A DNA stretch of 33,644 bases from Hyphomicrobiales bacterium (GTDB lineage Bacteria > Pseudomonadota > Alphaproteobacteria > Rhizobiales > Methyloligellaceae): contig QIGN01000162.1 of the NCBI GenBank assembly GCA_003228955.1, forward strand, positions 1 through 33,644. Direction: 5' to 3'. Each line of letters opens with the position of its first letter. Position 1 is the stretch's first letter. Under the pieces are notes generated by a model. It did not search any database and was not told the DNA's origin. It saw nothing but the letters and a program-made list of their open reading frames with translations. The translations under genes were made by a program, and so were the position numbers. Below, piece after piece: positions 14,270-21,471 of this stretch.

Positions 14270-16315
14270 ATGGCTGATGCGAAGGACACAGGAGGCCATA
14301 GTCCGCGCTGTATTGCACTGGTAGGTCCCTATCTGAGCGGTAAGACGACGCTTTTGGAAGCGATCCTCGCGCGCACGGGGGCCATCAATCGCCAGGGAAG
14401 CATGGGCGACAAGAATACGGTCGGCGACGCCAGCAAGGAAGCGCGCGATCACGCCATGAGCGTCGAGCTCAATGTGGCGCAGACGGATTTTCTCGGAGAC
14501 TCCTATACATTTCTGGATTGCCCCGGCTCGGTCGAATTCCAGTATGACGCGAGCGCGGCACTGACGGCCTGCGACGCCGCCATCGTCGTGTGCGAGCCGG
14601 ACGAGAAAAAAGTGCCCGCGCTGCAACTCATTTTGAAGCAGCTTGAAGATCGCGGCATTCCCCATTTCCTGTTTCTGAACAAAATCGATAAGGCGGAAGG
14701 GCGCGTGCGCGATATTTTGCCCGTTCTTCAGCCCGCCAGCACCAAGCCCCTGGTGCTGCGGCAAATCCCCATCTGGGAAAACGAGATTTCCACCGGCTTT
14801 GTCGATCTGGCGCTGGAGCGCGCCTTTGTCTACCGCGAGCACGCGCCGAGCGAGGTCATCGACATGCCGGGCGGTCTGGAGGAGCGCGGAAAAGAGGCGC
14901 GTTTTTCCATGCTGGAGCAATTGGCCGATTATGACGATGAGCTGATGGAGCAGCTTCTCGAAGATGTCGAGCCGCCCCGCGACAAGGTGTTCGATGATTT
15001 GTCGAAGGAATTGAAGGACGGCGACATCTGCCCGGTTTTTCTCGGCTCCGCCGAAAACGGCAATGGCATTTTGCGGCTGCTGAAAGCGCTGCGCCATGAA
15101 GCGCCCTCGGTTGCGCAGACCGTGGAGCGGCTCGGCGTCGGCGATGCGCCCTCCTGCGCGCAGGTGCTGAAAACATTTCATACCGAGCATGGCGGCAAGC
15201 TCTCCGTGGTGCGCGTGCTCACGGGCGACTTCGCGGATGGAACGACCGTTTATGCGGGCGACCGCGATGCGCGCATTTCCGGCACCTTCACCCTGATGGG
15301 GCAGGAGCCTGTCAAGGGCGCGGGATCGGGTCCCGGCGCGACGGTCGCCTTCGGGCGGGTGGATTCAATCCGGACCGGCGATACGCTGAGTACGCAAAAA
15401 GGCCAAAGCCTCAATATCGAAGTCCCTGTTCCGCCGCCGGTGTTCGGGCTGGCGCTCTCCGCCACGGAGCGCAAGGATGAGGTGAAGATGACCGCCGCGG
15501 TGGCGAAGATCATCGAGGAAGACCCCTCCATATCGCTCGAGCACTATCAGGATACTAGTGAGATGGTGCTCTGGGGGCAGGGCGAAATGCATCTGCGCGT
15601 GGCGCTGGAGCGGCTCAAATCGAAATTCGGCATTCCGGCGCAAACCGCGCCGCGCCAGGTGCCCTACAAGGAAACCATAAAGAAGTCGATCGAGATACAG
15701 GGCCGCCACAAAAAGCAGTCCGGCGGCCATGGCCAGTTCGGCGATGTGGTGGTCGACATCAAGCCGTTGCCGCGCGGATCGGGCTTTGAGTTCTCCGATA
15801 CCATCACCGGCGGTGTCGTGCCCAAGCAGTATATTCCGTCCGTTGAAACCGGCGTGAAGGAGTATCTGGTCAGCGGCGCGCTGGGCTTTCCCGTCGTCGA
15901 TGTGGCGGTGTGCCTGAAAGACGGTTCCTATCACAGCGTCGATTCTTCCGATCAGGCCTTCAAGTCGGCCGGCGCTCTGGCCATGCGGCAGGGCATGCCG
16001 AAATGCGCGCCGGTTCTGCTGGAACCCGTCATGGCGGTGGAAATTTCGGTGCCTTCCGATGCCACGGCCCGGATAAACCAGATCATCTCGGGCCGCCGAG
16101 GTCAGATTCTCGGCTTTGACGCCCGTCCCGGATGGCCGGGCTGGGATCTGGTGCAGGCGCATATGCCCGAGGCGGAATTGCAGAATCTGATTGTGGAACT
16201 GCGTTCGGCAACCGCTGGCGTGGGCACCTACACATCGAAGTTCGACCATCTGGCGGAGTTGACCGGCAAACTCGCCGATCAGGTGCTCAGCGCCCACGCG
16301 GCGGAGGCGGCCTAG
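14270..16315 (+). CDS. Elongation factor G-like GTPase (divergent EF-G paralogue)
   Basis: 681 aa. Residues 11-270 form the GTPase domain: P-loop GPYLSGKTT (19-27) instead of GHxDxGKTT; G3 motif DCPGSVEF (83-90); G4 NKID (137-140). Domains II to V follow (FADGTTVYAGD; KIIEEDPSISLEH and GQGEMHLRVALERL; GGVVPKQYIPSVETGVKE; the C-terminal GRRGQILGF). In ordinary EF-G the G3 motif is DTPGHVDF and the histidine activates the hydrolytic water; here it is serine (S87). The acidic switch I region is also unusual (GDKNTVGDASKEARDHAMSV). The protein belongs to the EF-G-like group found next to, not instead of, fusA in alphaproteobacteria. Its role in translation, recycling or stress is unknown. Single-gene unit with its own terminator. 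Confidence 0.88.
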   Translation: MADAKDTGGHSPRCIALVGPYLSGKTTLLEAILARTGAINRQGSMGDKNTVGDASKEARDHAMSVELNVAQTDFLGDSYTFLDCPGSVEFQYDASAALTACDAAIVVCEPDEKKVPALQLILKQLEDRGIPHFLFLNKIDKAEGRVRDILPVLQPASTKPLVLRQIPIWENEISTGFVDLALERAFVYREHAPSEVIDMPGGLEERGKEARFSMLEQLADYDDELMEQLLEDVEPPRDKVFDDLSKELKDGDICPVFLGSAENGNGILRLLKALRHEAPSVAQTVERLGVGDAPSCAQVLKTFHTEHGGKLSVVRVLTGDFADGTTVYAGDRDARISGTFTLMGQEPVKGAGSGPGATVAFGRVDSIRTGDTLSTQKGQSLNIEVPVPPPVFGLALSATERKDEVKMTAAVAKIIEEDPSISLEHYQDTSEMVLWGQGEMHLRVALERLKSKFGIPAQTAPRQVPYKETIKKSIEIQGRHKKQSGGHGQFGDVVVDIKPLPRGSGFEFSDTITGGVVPKQYIPSVETGVKEYLVSGALGFPVVDVAVCLKDGSYHSVDSSDQAFKSAGALAMRQGMPKCAPVLLEPVMAVEISVPSDATARINQIISGRRGQILGFDARPGWPGWDLVQAHMPEAELQNLIVELRSATAGVGTYTSKFDHLAELTGKLADQVLSAHAAEAA

Positions 16316-16337
16316 GGCGCTGCCCGGTTAGGCAAAC

Positions 16338-16378
16338 AAAAAAAAGGGGCCGGGGTTTAATTTCCGGCCCCTTTTTTT
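16338..16378. terminator. Bidirectional intrinsic terminator
   Basis: Eight A (16338-16345), stem GGGGCCGG (16346-16353), loop of 10 bases, stem CCGGCCCC (16364-16371), then seven T (16372-16378). Because A and T runs flank a perfect stem, it can stop transcription both from the EF-G-like gene on the plus strand and from the Sel1-like gene on the minus strand. Confidence 0.9.
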
Positions 16379-16390
16379 GCCACCTGGAAT

Positions 16391-18055
16391 TTATTGCGCG
16401 ACTGATGCGCGATTATACCAGAGCGCGGCCTGGGCGCTATCGGGCTGCACGCCCTGCGCACCGAGTTTTTCCAGATACTTCGGATCATAGCTCTCGCCGA
16501 GCCTGACCATGGCCGTTTTGCTGCCGCGCTCGGCGGCGTATTCAAGGAGCAGCCGCGCACCTGCAATATCTCCTTCATTCAGAAGCTTTCCGCCGCGCGT
16601 AAGGATACTATTGATTTCGCTCTTCGAAAGTTGTGGCAACTCAGGTGTAACAGCGACCGTTGATAGCGGCTTGGCAGCAACCGGCGGCCCGCGTGGGGCG
16701 GCGGGGACCGCAACCGCAACGCCGGTTTTGACAATGGACATTCCAGGATTTCCGGTATCGGGACCTGCCGTTTCCGGCGCCGGATTGACAGCGGATGCCG
16801 ACGCGGAAGCTTCACTTGCAGCGGGTTGAACGCTCAGCGACACATTGCGCGTCTCGGGAACCTTGCCGTCGCTGCGCACGAAAATGACCTCAAGCTGATA
16901 GGCTCCCGGCGCAAGTCCTTCGCCCGTAACTATGTTCAGATTGTTCAACTGAGTCTCGTCCAGCAGCCAGTTACCGGCCCCGAGGCTCCTGCCGGCGGAC
17001 AGTTTTGCCGCTTCCGGCACATCCCGAATCATAACGGATATCTCCGTCTGGTCCGGCATGGCGGGCAGGGCGATACCGAGCGGAGCGGACTGTCCCGCCG
17101 AAACGCGGATCTGGCGGGTGGCCGTTGCGTCCGGAGAAGGCGCCGGTGGCGTCGCTGTTTCCATTGGCGCGGGATCTTCATTGGGCGGGGCAAAAGGCGC
17201 CGAATCCTTGTTTGGGGTGGTGACGGTATTTTTCAAAACCTCGGCCGCGGGTGCGGGTTCAGAGCGTCCCTCAACCGGGGGCGCGCTCACTGTTTGCTCC
17301 AGTTCGGCGGGCGTACCAGGCTGACCATCCAGCAACCAGGGATTTGTATAGATCAGCCAGGCTGTGCCGGCGGCGAGGATCAGGCCGGTGATCGCGGCAT
17401 TCGCCACAAGACCCAGGCCAAGGTTTGAACGCCGGGCAGCTGGTTCAGGTGGAGAAGGCGCCGCGCCTTGCGCGGCCGGCGGCGGATCATCAGGCTCGGG
17501 TTCTGGCTGTGGCAAGGGCTCAGGTTTCGGATTGAAATCCGCACCTTCCTGGGCCGGAGCGCCGGACGCCACTTCCAGAACCGTATTCGCTGTGTCGATG
17601 GTCGTGCTCAGCTGCTCGAGCAACTCCAGCAGTTCCGGGTCCGTCACCAGAGGCTCGCCATCGGCGCCTGTTGGTATTTCTATCCCCTGATCCGGGCCGG
17701 GGCCGGTATTCACCTGGTCGCCGCCGACTTCCCCGGCAACGGGCGGTGGCATCTGAAAGATGTGCGATCTCTCATCGCCGGCAAGCTCAGAATCTTGCTC
17801 CCCGGTCTTTGCGTGTTGAGTTGCCATGGTGTTCCCAACATCGACAATGTCCACGGCGCGCAATTTCATGACCGGGACAACGCTGCCGCTAGCCGGCTGC
17901 TCTATTGGATACTGTTTGGATTTCTTTCGGGCTGTTGACTGTTTCCCGGTCTTGCGGGACGGCGCGTTGCGCGCACGCTTCTTTCCAGGCTTGGGTACTG
18001 GTGTAGCTTCCGGTTCGGCCGGATTCACCAGCGAAATTTCTGAATGACTTGCCAT
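16391..18055 (-). CDS. Membrane-anchored protein with Sel1/TPR-like C-terminus
   Basis: 554 aa from the ATG at 18055 (MASHSEISLVNPAEPEATPV), chosen for GGAG 8 bases upstream; the frame stays open further but would overlap the TAXI gene. The N-terminal 200 residues are low-complexity: K/R-rich first, then acidic, then P/E-rich. One transmembrane helix lies at about 212-237 (ANAAITGLILAAGTAWLIY). After it comes a P/A-rich linker, an Ig-like segment (TRQIRVSAGQSAPLGIALPA ... GAYQLEVIFV), and a C-terminal helical repeat domain with GDIAGARLLLEYAAERGS, KTAMVRLGESYDPKYLEKLG and DSAQAALWYNRA. That last motif set is typical of Sel1-like repeats. The C-terminal part is therefore periplasmic. It lies downstream of the TAXI protein gene on the same strand. 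Function unknown. Confidence 0.75.
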   Translation of the reverse strand: MASHSEISLVNPAEPEATPVPKPGKKRARNAPSRKTGKQSTARKKSKQYPIEQPASGSVVPVMKLRAVDIVDVGNTMATQHAKTGEQDSELAGDERSHIFQMPPPVAGEVGGDQVNTGPGPDQGIEIPTGADGEPLVTDPELLELLEQLSTTIDTANTVLEVASGAPAQEGADFNPKPEPLPQPEPEPDDPPPAAQGAAPSPPEPAARRSNLGLGLVANAAITGLILAAGTAWLIYTNPWLLDGQPGTPAELEQTVSAPPVEGRSEPAPAAEVLKNTVTTPNKDSAPFAPPNEDPAPMETATPPAPSPDATATRQIRVSAGQSAPLGIALPAMPDQTEISVMIRDVPEAAKLSAGRSLGAGNWLLDETQLNNLNIVTGEGLAPGAYQLEVIFVRSDGKVPETRNVSLSVQPAASEASASASAVNPAPETAGPDTGNPGMSIVKTGVAVAVPAAPRGPPVAAKPLSTVAVTPELPQLSKSEINSILTRGGKLLNEGDIAGARLLLEYAAERGSKTAMVRLGESYDPKYLEKLGAQGVQPDSAQAALWYNRASVAQ

Positions 18056-18141
18056 TTTAACACTCCGTACTGAATACTTACCGGATTTGTCAGGCTTGGC
18101 GCCGCGGCGGGAGGCGTTGCTCGCCTTCGCCGCGGAGCCAT

Positions 18142-19263
18142 TTACTGTGGTGTCTGTCGCCAACGCACGAATTCCTTGAACAGCGCATCCAGTTGGGGTT
18201 GCGAAAGCGATGCGGTTTGCCCTTGTGCGGATACGAACTTTTTGAAGTTCTCCCGCATTGCGGTTGGTTTGCCTCGGTTCTTCGTCAGCCATTGCTCCGC
18301 ATAGGCATACCGTGTCCAGCCCGGCAACTTGGCCGCCAGATTGACCTCTTTCCATTTTGGATGGCGCGGAGGTTTCTGGAATTCGCTGAACCTGGAGAAG
18401 AAGGCATCGATAAATTTGACCACGCGCCGATGCCGTGCGCTGCCGGGCTTCCAGTTGAATACGGCCATCACCGCGCCAACGGCGATCGTATCAACAGCCG
18501 CGCCCTGTTTCACCAGACCCGGATAATCTCTCGCGGTCAGGCGCGCAGGCAAATACGTTTCCCGCAGTTTGGCATTGAAGGGCACGGGTAAGAACGCGAG
18601 GCCGGTTTCGGCCTTGAGATCGGATATGGCGCGAGCGGGCTTGCCCGCCACATAAACTGTTGCCGCGATTTCACCCGCCTTGATTTTCTCCAGTGCCAGC
18701 GCCTGATCGTAACTGACAGGGATTATATCGATGCCAAGCGCCGTGAAGACGGTGCTCGCCGTCATGTAGGTGCCGCTGCCCTTGACGCCGAAATTCACCT
18801 TTTTTCCCGACAGGTCTTTGACGCTGGTGAATTGATCTGACGCAATGAGATGAAATTCCTCGTTATAGAGCTTGGTAATGTAGTGGATGCGCCCGGCGAT
18901 ATTCTTGTGCACCGCCTGGCGTTTCATGAACTTCAGAACGTCCGACTGGACGATACCGATATCGATGCCTTTGAGATAAAGAATGTCGGTGATGTTCTGG
19001 ACGGAGCCCTTGCCCATGATAGGCAGTACTCGTACCCGGTCACCGTCATCGAGGACGGAGGCAAGGTCGGTGGCGATACGGATATAGGTCCCACCGATCC
19101 CCCCCGAAATAATGCCGACGCGGCCGCCATTGACGCGGCTCACTATATTGGCGTGCAACTCCTTTACGGAGCCGCCTTGGGCTGCTTGAGAATAGGCGGT
19201 TTGTTGACCTGACCCGACGAGTATCATCAGGGCAAAGCCAAAGGCTTGAAGTAAAGGCGTCAT
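18142..19263 (-). CDS. TAXI family TRAP-type solute-binding protein
   Basis: 373 aa from the ATG at 19263, which has GGGAGGGA upstream; the longer frame to 19341 is not supported. The signal peptide ends near TAYSQA. The mature protein has the TAXI signatures GIISGGIGGTYIRIATDLAS, DIGIVQSDVLKFM, FHLIASDQFTSVKDLSGKKV, FGVKGSGTYMTASTVFTALG and KIKAGEIAATVYVAGKPARA. TAXI proteins normally deliver solutes such as glutamate, taurine-like or C4-dicarboxylate compounds to a fused TRAP permease. No TRAP permease gene is present here. Instead it pairs with a membrane-anchored Sel1-like protein, so a sensing role or a distant permease is possible. Divergent from msrP. Confidence 0.85.
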   Translation of the reverse strand: MTPLLQAFGFALMILVGSGQQTAYSQAAQGGSVKELHANIVSRVNGGRVGIISGGIGGTYIRIATDLASVLDDGDRVRVLPIMGKGSVQNITDILYLKGIDIGIVQSDVLKFMKRQAVHKNIAGRIHYITKLYNEEFHLIASDQFTSVKDLSGKKVNFGVKGSGTYMTASTVFTALGIDIIPVSYDQALALEKIKAGEIAATVYVAGKPARAISDLKAETGLAFLPVPFNAKLRETYLPARLTARDYPGLVKQGAAVDTIAVGAVMAVFNWKPGSARHRRVVKFIDAFFSRFSEFQKPPRHPKWKEVNLAAKLPGWTRYAYAEQWLTKNRGKPTAMRENFKKFVSAQGQTASLSQPQLDALFKEFVRWRQTPQ

Positions 19264-19636
19264 CGTTCCCTCCCAGACGCGAGAATTCCCCCTGCCTCCC
19301 CAGTTATTTTTGTAGTACAGGGGAAGACCATAACTCAGCAATTTGCCGAGTTTTAGCCGAGATTGTGGCAGTTGCAGCGAAAATCAGGCCGCAATTTGCC
19401 GGCGCCGGTGATTCTTGAAACCAATAGCAGGGTCAGGCCCGCGACTGGCTGGCTTGGCGGGCATGTTCGAAGGTTGCATCCGTTTGTTGCAGGGACGCGT
19501 ATATATAATGCGTGGAGGCCGGCTGGGGTTGTGCGGCGAAAAACTTGCGCCCGGTCAAAAGACAGGCATCTCCAAATTGTAACTTGCGGGTCATTTGACG
19601 CGAGCCTAACACTGGTCCTGGGCAAAGGAGATTGAA
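19264..19636. promoter_or_regulatory. Divergent region between the TAXI and msrP genes, with a TATAAT box
   Basis: 373 bases without a gene. A perfect -10 hexamer TATAAT lies at 19504-19509 on the plus strand, inside ATATATAATG. Possible -35 elements (TTTGTT, TTGTTG) lie at 19483-19489 with 14-15 base spacing, so the pair is imperfect. This would give msrP a leader of about 120 bases that ends with AAAGGAGATTGAA before the ATG. No other strong structure seen. Confidence 0.4.
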
Positions 19637-20602
19637 ATGCTGATCAAGATCGCGAAAGGGTGGGAAATTCCCGAAAACCTGGCGACGCCGGAAGAGGTTT
19701 TTCTGAACCGTCGCGCGTTTCTTGCTGCTGGCGGCTCGATCGCGGCCGCGGGGGCTTTACCCGACATGGCCTTTGCCGCAACCGATGGCGCCGACCCGAC
19801 TGCCGATCTGTATCCGGCCAAACGCAACTCCAGATACAAGATTGAACGTGAGCTGACTCCGGAAAAGGTGAACCTCACCTACAATAATTTCTACGAATTC
19901 GGTTCCCACAAGAAAATATACAAGGCGGCCCAGAAATTGCCGATCCGCCCCTGGGAGGTCGTGTTCGATGGCGATGTGGAAAAACCCTTCAAGATTGGCA
20001 TTGATGAGCTGATACGTAAAATGACGCTTCAGGAACGGCTGTATCGCCTCCGCTGCGTTGAAGCCTGGTCGATGACCATACCCTGGTCCGGATTTCCCAT
20101 GAAGGATTTGGTGGCGCTGGCCAAACCGCTCTCAAGGGCAAAATACGTGCGCATGGAAACCTTCAAGAACCCTTCGGTGGCGAGTGGCCAGAAAGCGGCG
20201 TGGTATCCATGGCCCTATGTCGAGGGACTCACAATTCAGGAAGCCACCAATGATCTCGCTTTCATGGTAACGGGTGCCTATGGGAAGCCCATGGCCAAGC
20301 AGTTCGGCGCACCGCTGCGTCTCTCCGTGCCGTGGAAATACGGCTTCAAGCACATCAAGTCGATCGTCCGCTTTACCTTCACCGACAAGCGGCCCAAGAC
20401 CTTCTGGGAAGCGATTCAGGGCCGCGAATATGGCTTCTGGGCCAATGTGAACCCGAAAGTGCCTCATCCGCGCTGGAGCCAGGCGTCTGAGCGTGTGCTC
20501 AGTACCGATATCCGCGTGCCGACCCAGTTGTTTAACGGTTACGGCGAGTTCGTTGCCCAAATGTACAAGGGCATGGAAGACGAGCGTTCGACCTGGATGT
20601 GA
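19637..20602 (+). CDS. msrP: Protein-methionine-sulfoxide reductase catalytic subunit MsrP (YedY)
   Basis: 321 aa periplasmic molybdoenzyme that repairs methionine sulfoxide in envelope proteins. A twin-arginine signal (NRRAFLAAGGSIAAAG, RR at 25-26) shows export of the folded, cofactor-loaded protein. C140 in YRLRCVEAWSMTIPWSGFP is the cysteine ligand of the molybdenum. The downstream motifs KYVRMETFKNP, WYPWPYVEGL, GKPMAKQFGAPLRLSVPWKYGFK and KSIVRFTFT are typical of MsrP. The usual partner, the haem membrane protein MsrQ, is not next to it; the following gene is csoR on the opposite strand. It depends on molybdenum cofactor, so oxyanion uptake matters to it. Confidence 0.93.
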   Translation: MLIKIAKGWEIPENLATPEEVFLNRRAFLAAGGSIAAAGALPDMAFAATDGADPTADLYPAKRNSRYKIERELTPEKVNLTYNNFYEFGSHKKIYKAAQKLPIRPWEVVFDGDVEKPFKIGIDELIRKMTLQERLYRLRCVEAWSMTIPWSGFPMKDLVALAKPLSRAKYVRMETFKNPSVASGQKAAWYPWPYVEGLTIQEATNDLAFMVTGAYGKPMAKQFGAPLRLSVPWKYGFKHIKSIVRFTFTDKRPKTFWEAIQGREYGFWANVNPKVPHPRWSQASERVLSTDIRVPTQLFNGYGEFVAQMYKGMEDERSTWM

Positions 20603-20611
20603 TTTTCCGTT

Positions 20612-20884
20612 TCACGAAGCATAGCGGCCAAAGAGTTCTATCAACTCGTTGAACTTCTTTTTCTGTTCGTCTTCGCTGCCGCTGCTGACCGCGTCAGCGA
20701 TGCAGTGGTCCGCGTGATTTTTCAAAATTTCAGTTTCGACTTTGCCCAGCGCGGCCCTGATCGCCCGTATTTGCGTGAGGATGTCAATGCAGTAGCGGTC
20801 CTCTTCGATCATCTTTGAGACGCCGCGGACCTGTCCTTCAATGCGTGACAGTCGCGTCAGGCAGTCATCGGGCCGTGGTTTCAC
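20612..20884 (-). CDS. csoR: CsoR family copper-sensing repressor
   Basis: 90 aa from a GTG at 20884, with GGGAG about 11 bases upstream. This gives the usual CsoR length and start (KPRPDDCLTRLSRIEGQVRG); a TTG at 20941 would add 19 residues. Using the GTG start, C32, H57 and C61 keep the C-x24-H-x3-C spacing of CsoR from M. tuberculosis (C36, H61, C65), which binds Cu(I). The protein is all-helical and binds operator DNA without a classic HTH, releasing it on copper binding. It is divergent from the cytochrome-copA operon, and a CsoR box lies in the shared gap. Formaldehyde (FrmR) and nickel (RcnR) relatives differ at these residues. Confidence 0.88.
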   Translation of the reverse strand: MKPRPDDCLTRLSRIEGQVRGVSKMIEEDRYCIDILTQIRAIRAALGKVETEILKNHADHCIADAVSSGSEDEQKKKFNELIELFGRYAS

Positions 20885-20972
20885 TTTGCTCGGAGCTCCC
20901 AGCTTTTCGATACCCTGCAAAAATGGCGTATGTCCCGCCAATCAAAGACACTTGAAATTCAATCTGGATCAT

Positions 20973-20989
20973 ATACCCTACGGGGGTAT
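20973..20989. promoter_or_regulatory. CsoR-type operator
   Basis: ATACCC-tacgg-GGGTAT is the typical CsoR box: AT-rich outer ends, a run of C, then a run of G. It lies 89 bases upstream of the csoR GTG and 22 bases upstream of the cytochrome ATG, just upstream of a TATAGC (20993-20998) that may be the -10 of the copper operon. Repression of both directions by CsoR is inferred. Confidence 0.75.
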
Positions 20990-21010
20990 CGGTATAGCGG
21001 TGTTTTGATC

Positions 21011-21442
21011 ATGAAATCTTCCTCACGGTTTACAGAACTCATAGTGCTGGGTGTCTTTGTCGGCGGACTTGCTGTCGCCTTTTTCGCGTTTTCCGGCGGC
21101 GGCAATCGGGCTGTGGTCGTTGATGTGCGCGTCCCCGAACTGTCGGCGTTGGCGATCGAGGGCAGAAACGCCTTCGATGCCAATTGCGCGAAGTGTCACG
21201 GAAAAAATGCTTCCGGGAGCGACAAGGGGCCGCCGCTTGTCCATGATCTCTATAATCCGGGCCATCATGGCGACAATGCATTCGTCACGGCCGCGAAACG
21301 GGGCGTGCGCCGGCATCATTGGCCCTTTGGCAACATGCCGCGGCAGCCGCAGGTCTCCGACGCACAGCTTACAGCGATCATAAAATATGTCCGCGAACTT
21401 CAGGTTGCAAACGGCATTGCCACCAAGCCACACAATATGTAG
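21011..21442 (+). CDS. Membrane-anchored monohaem cytochrome c
   Basis: 143 aa from the ATG at 21011; the longer frame would run across the CsoR box. One N-terminal hydrophobic helix ([19 protein letters not shown]) acts as signal or anchor. The haem motif CAKCH is at 59-63 ([14 protein letters not shown]), and M109 in FGNMPRQPQ is the probable distal ligand, as in small class I cytochromes. [20 protein letters not shown] adds several histidines that could bind copper. It is followed 29 bases later by the copper ATPase gene on the same strand and lies behind the CsoR box, so it is part of the copper response. It may pass electrons or handle copper in the periplasm. Confidence 0.85.
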   Translation: MKSSSRFTELIVLGVFVGGLAVAFFAFSGGGNRAVVVDVRVPELSALAIEGRNAFDANCAKCHGKNASGSDKGPPLVHDLYNPGHHGDNAFVTAAKRGVRRHHWPFGNMPRQPQVSDAQLTAIIKYVRELQVANGIATKPHNM

Positions 21443-21471
21443 CCGGCACACGAACCCATAGGATATTTCGC

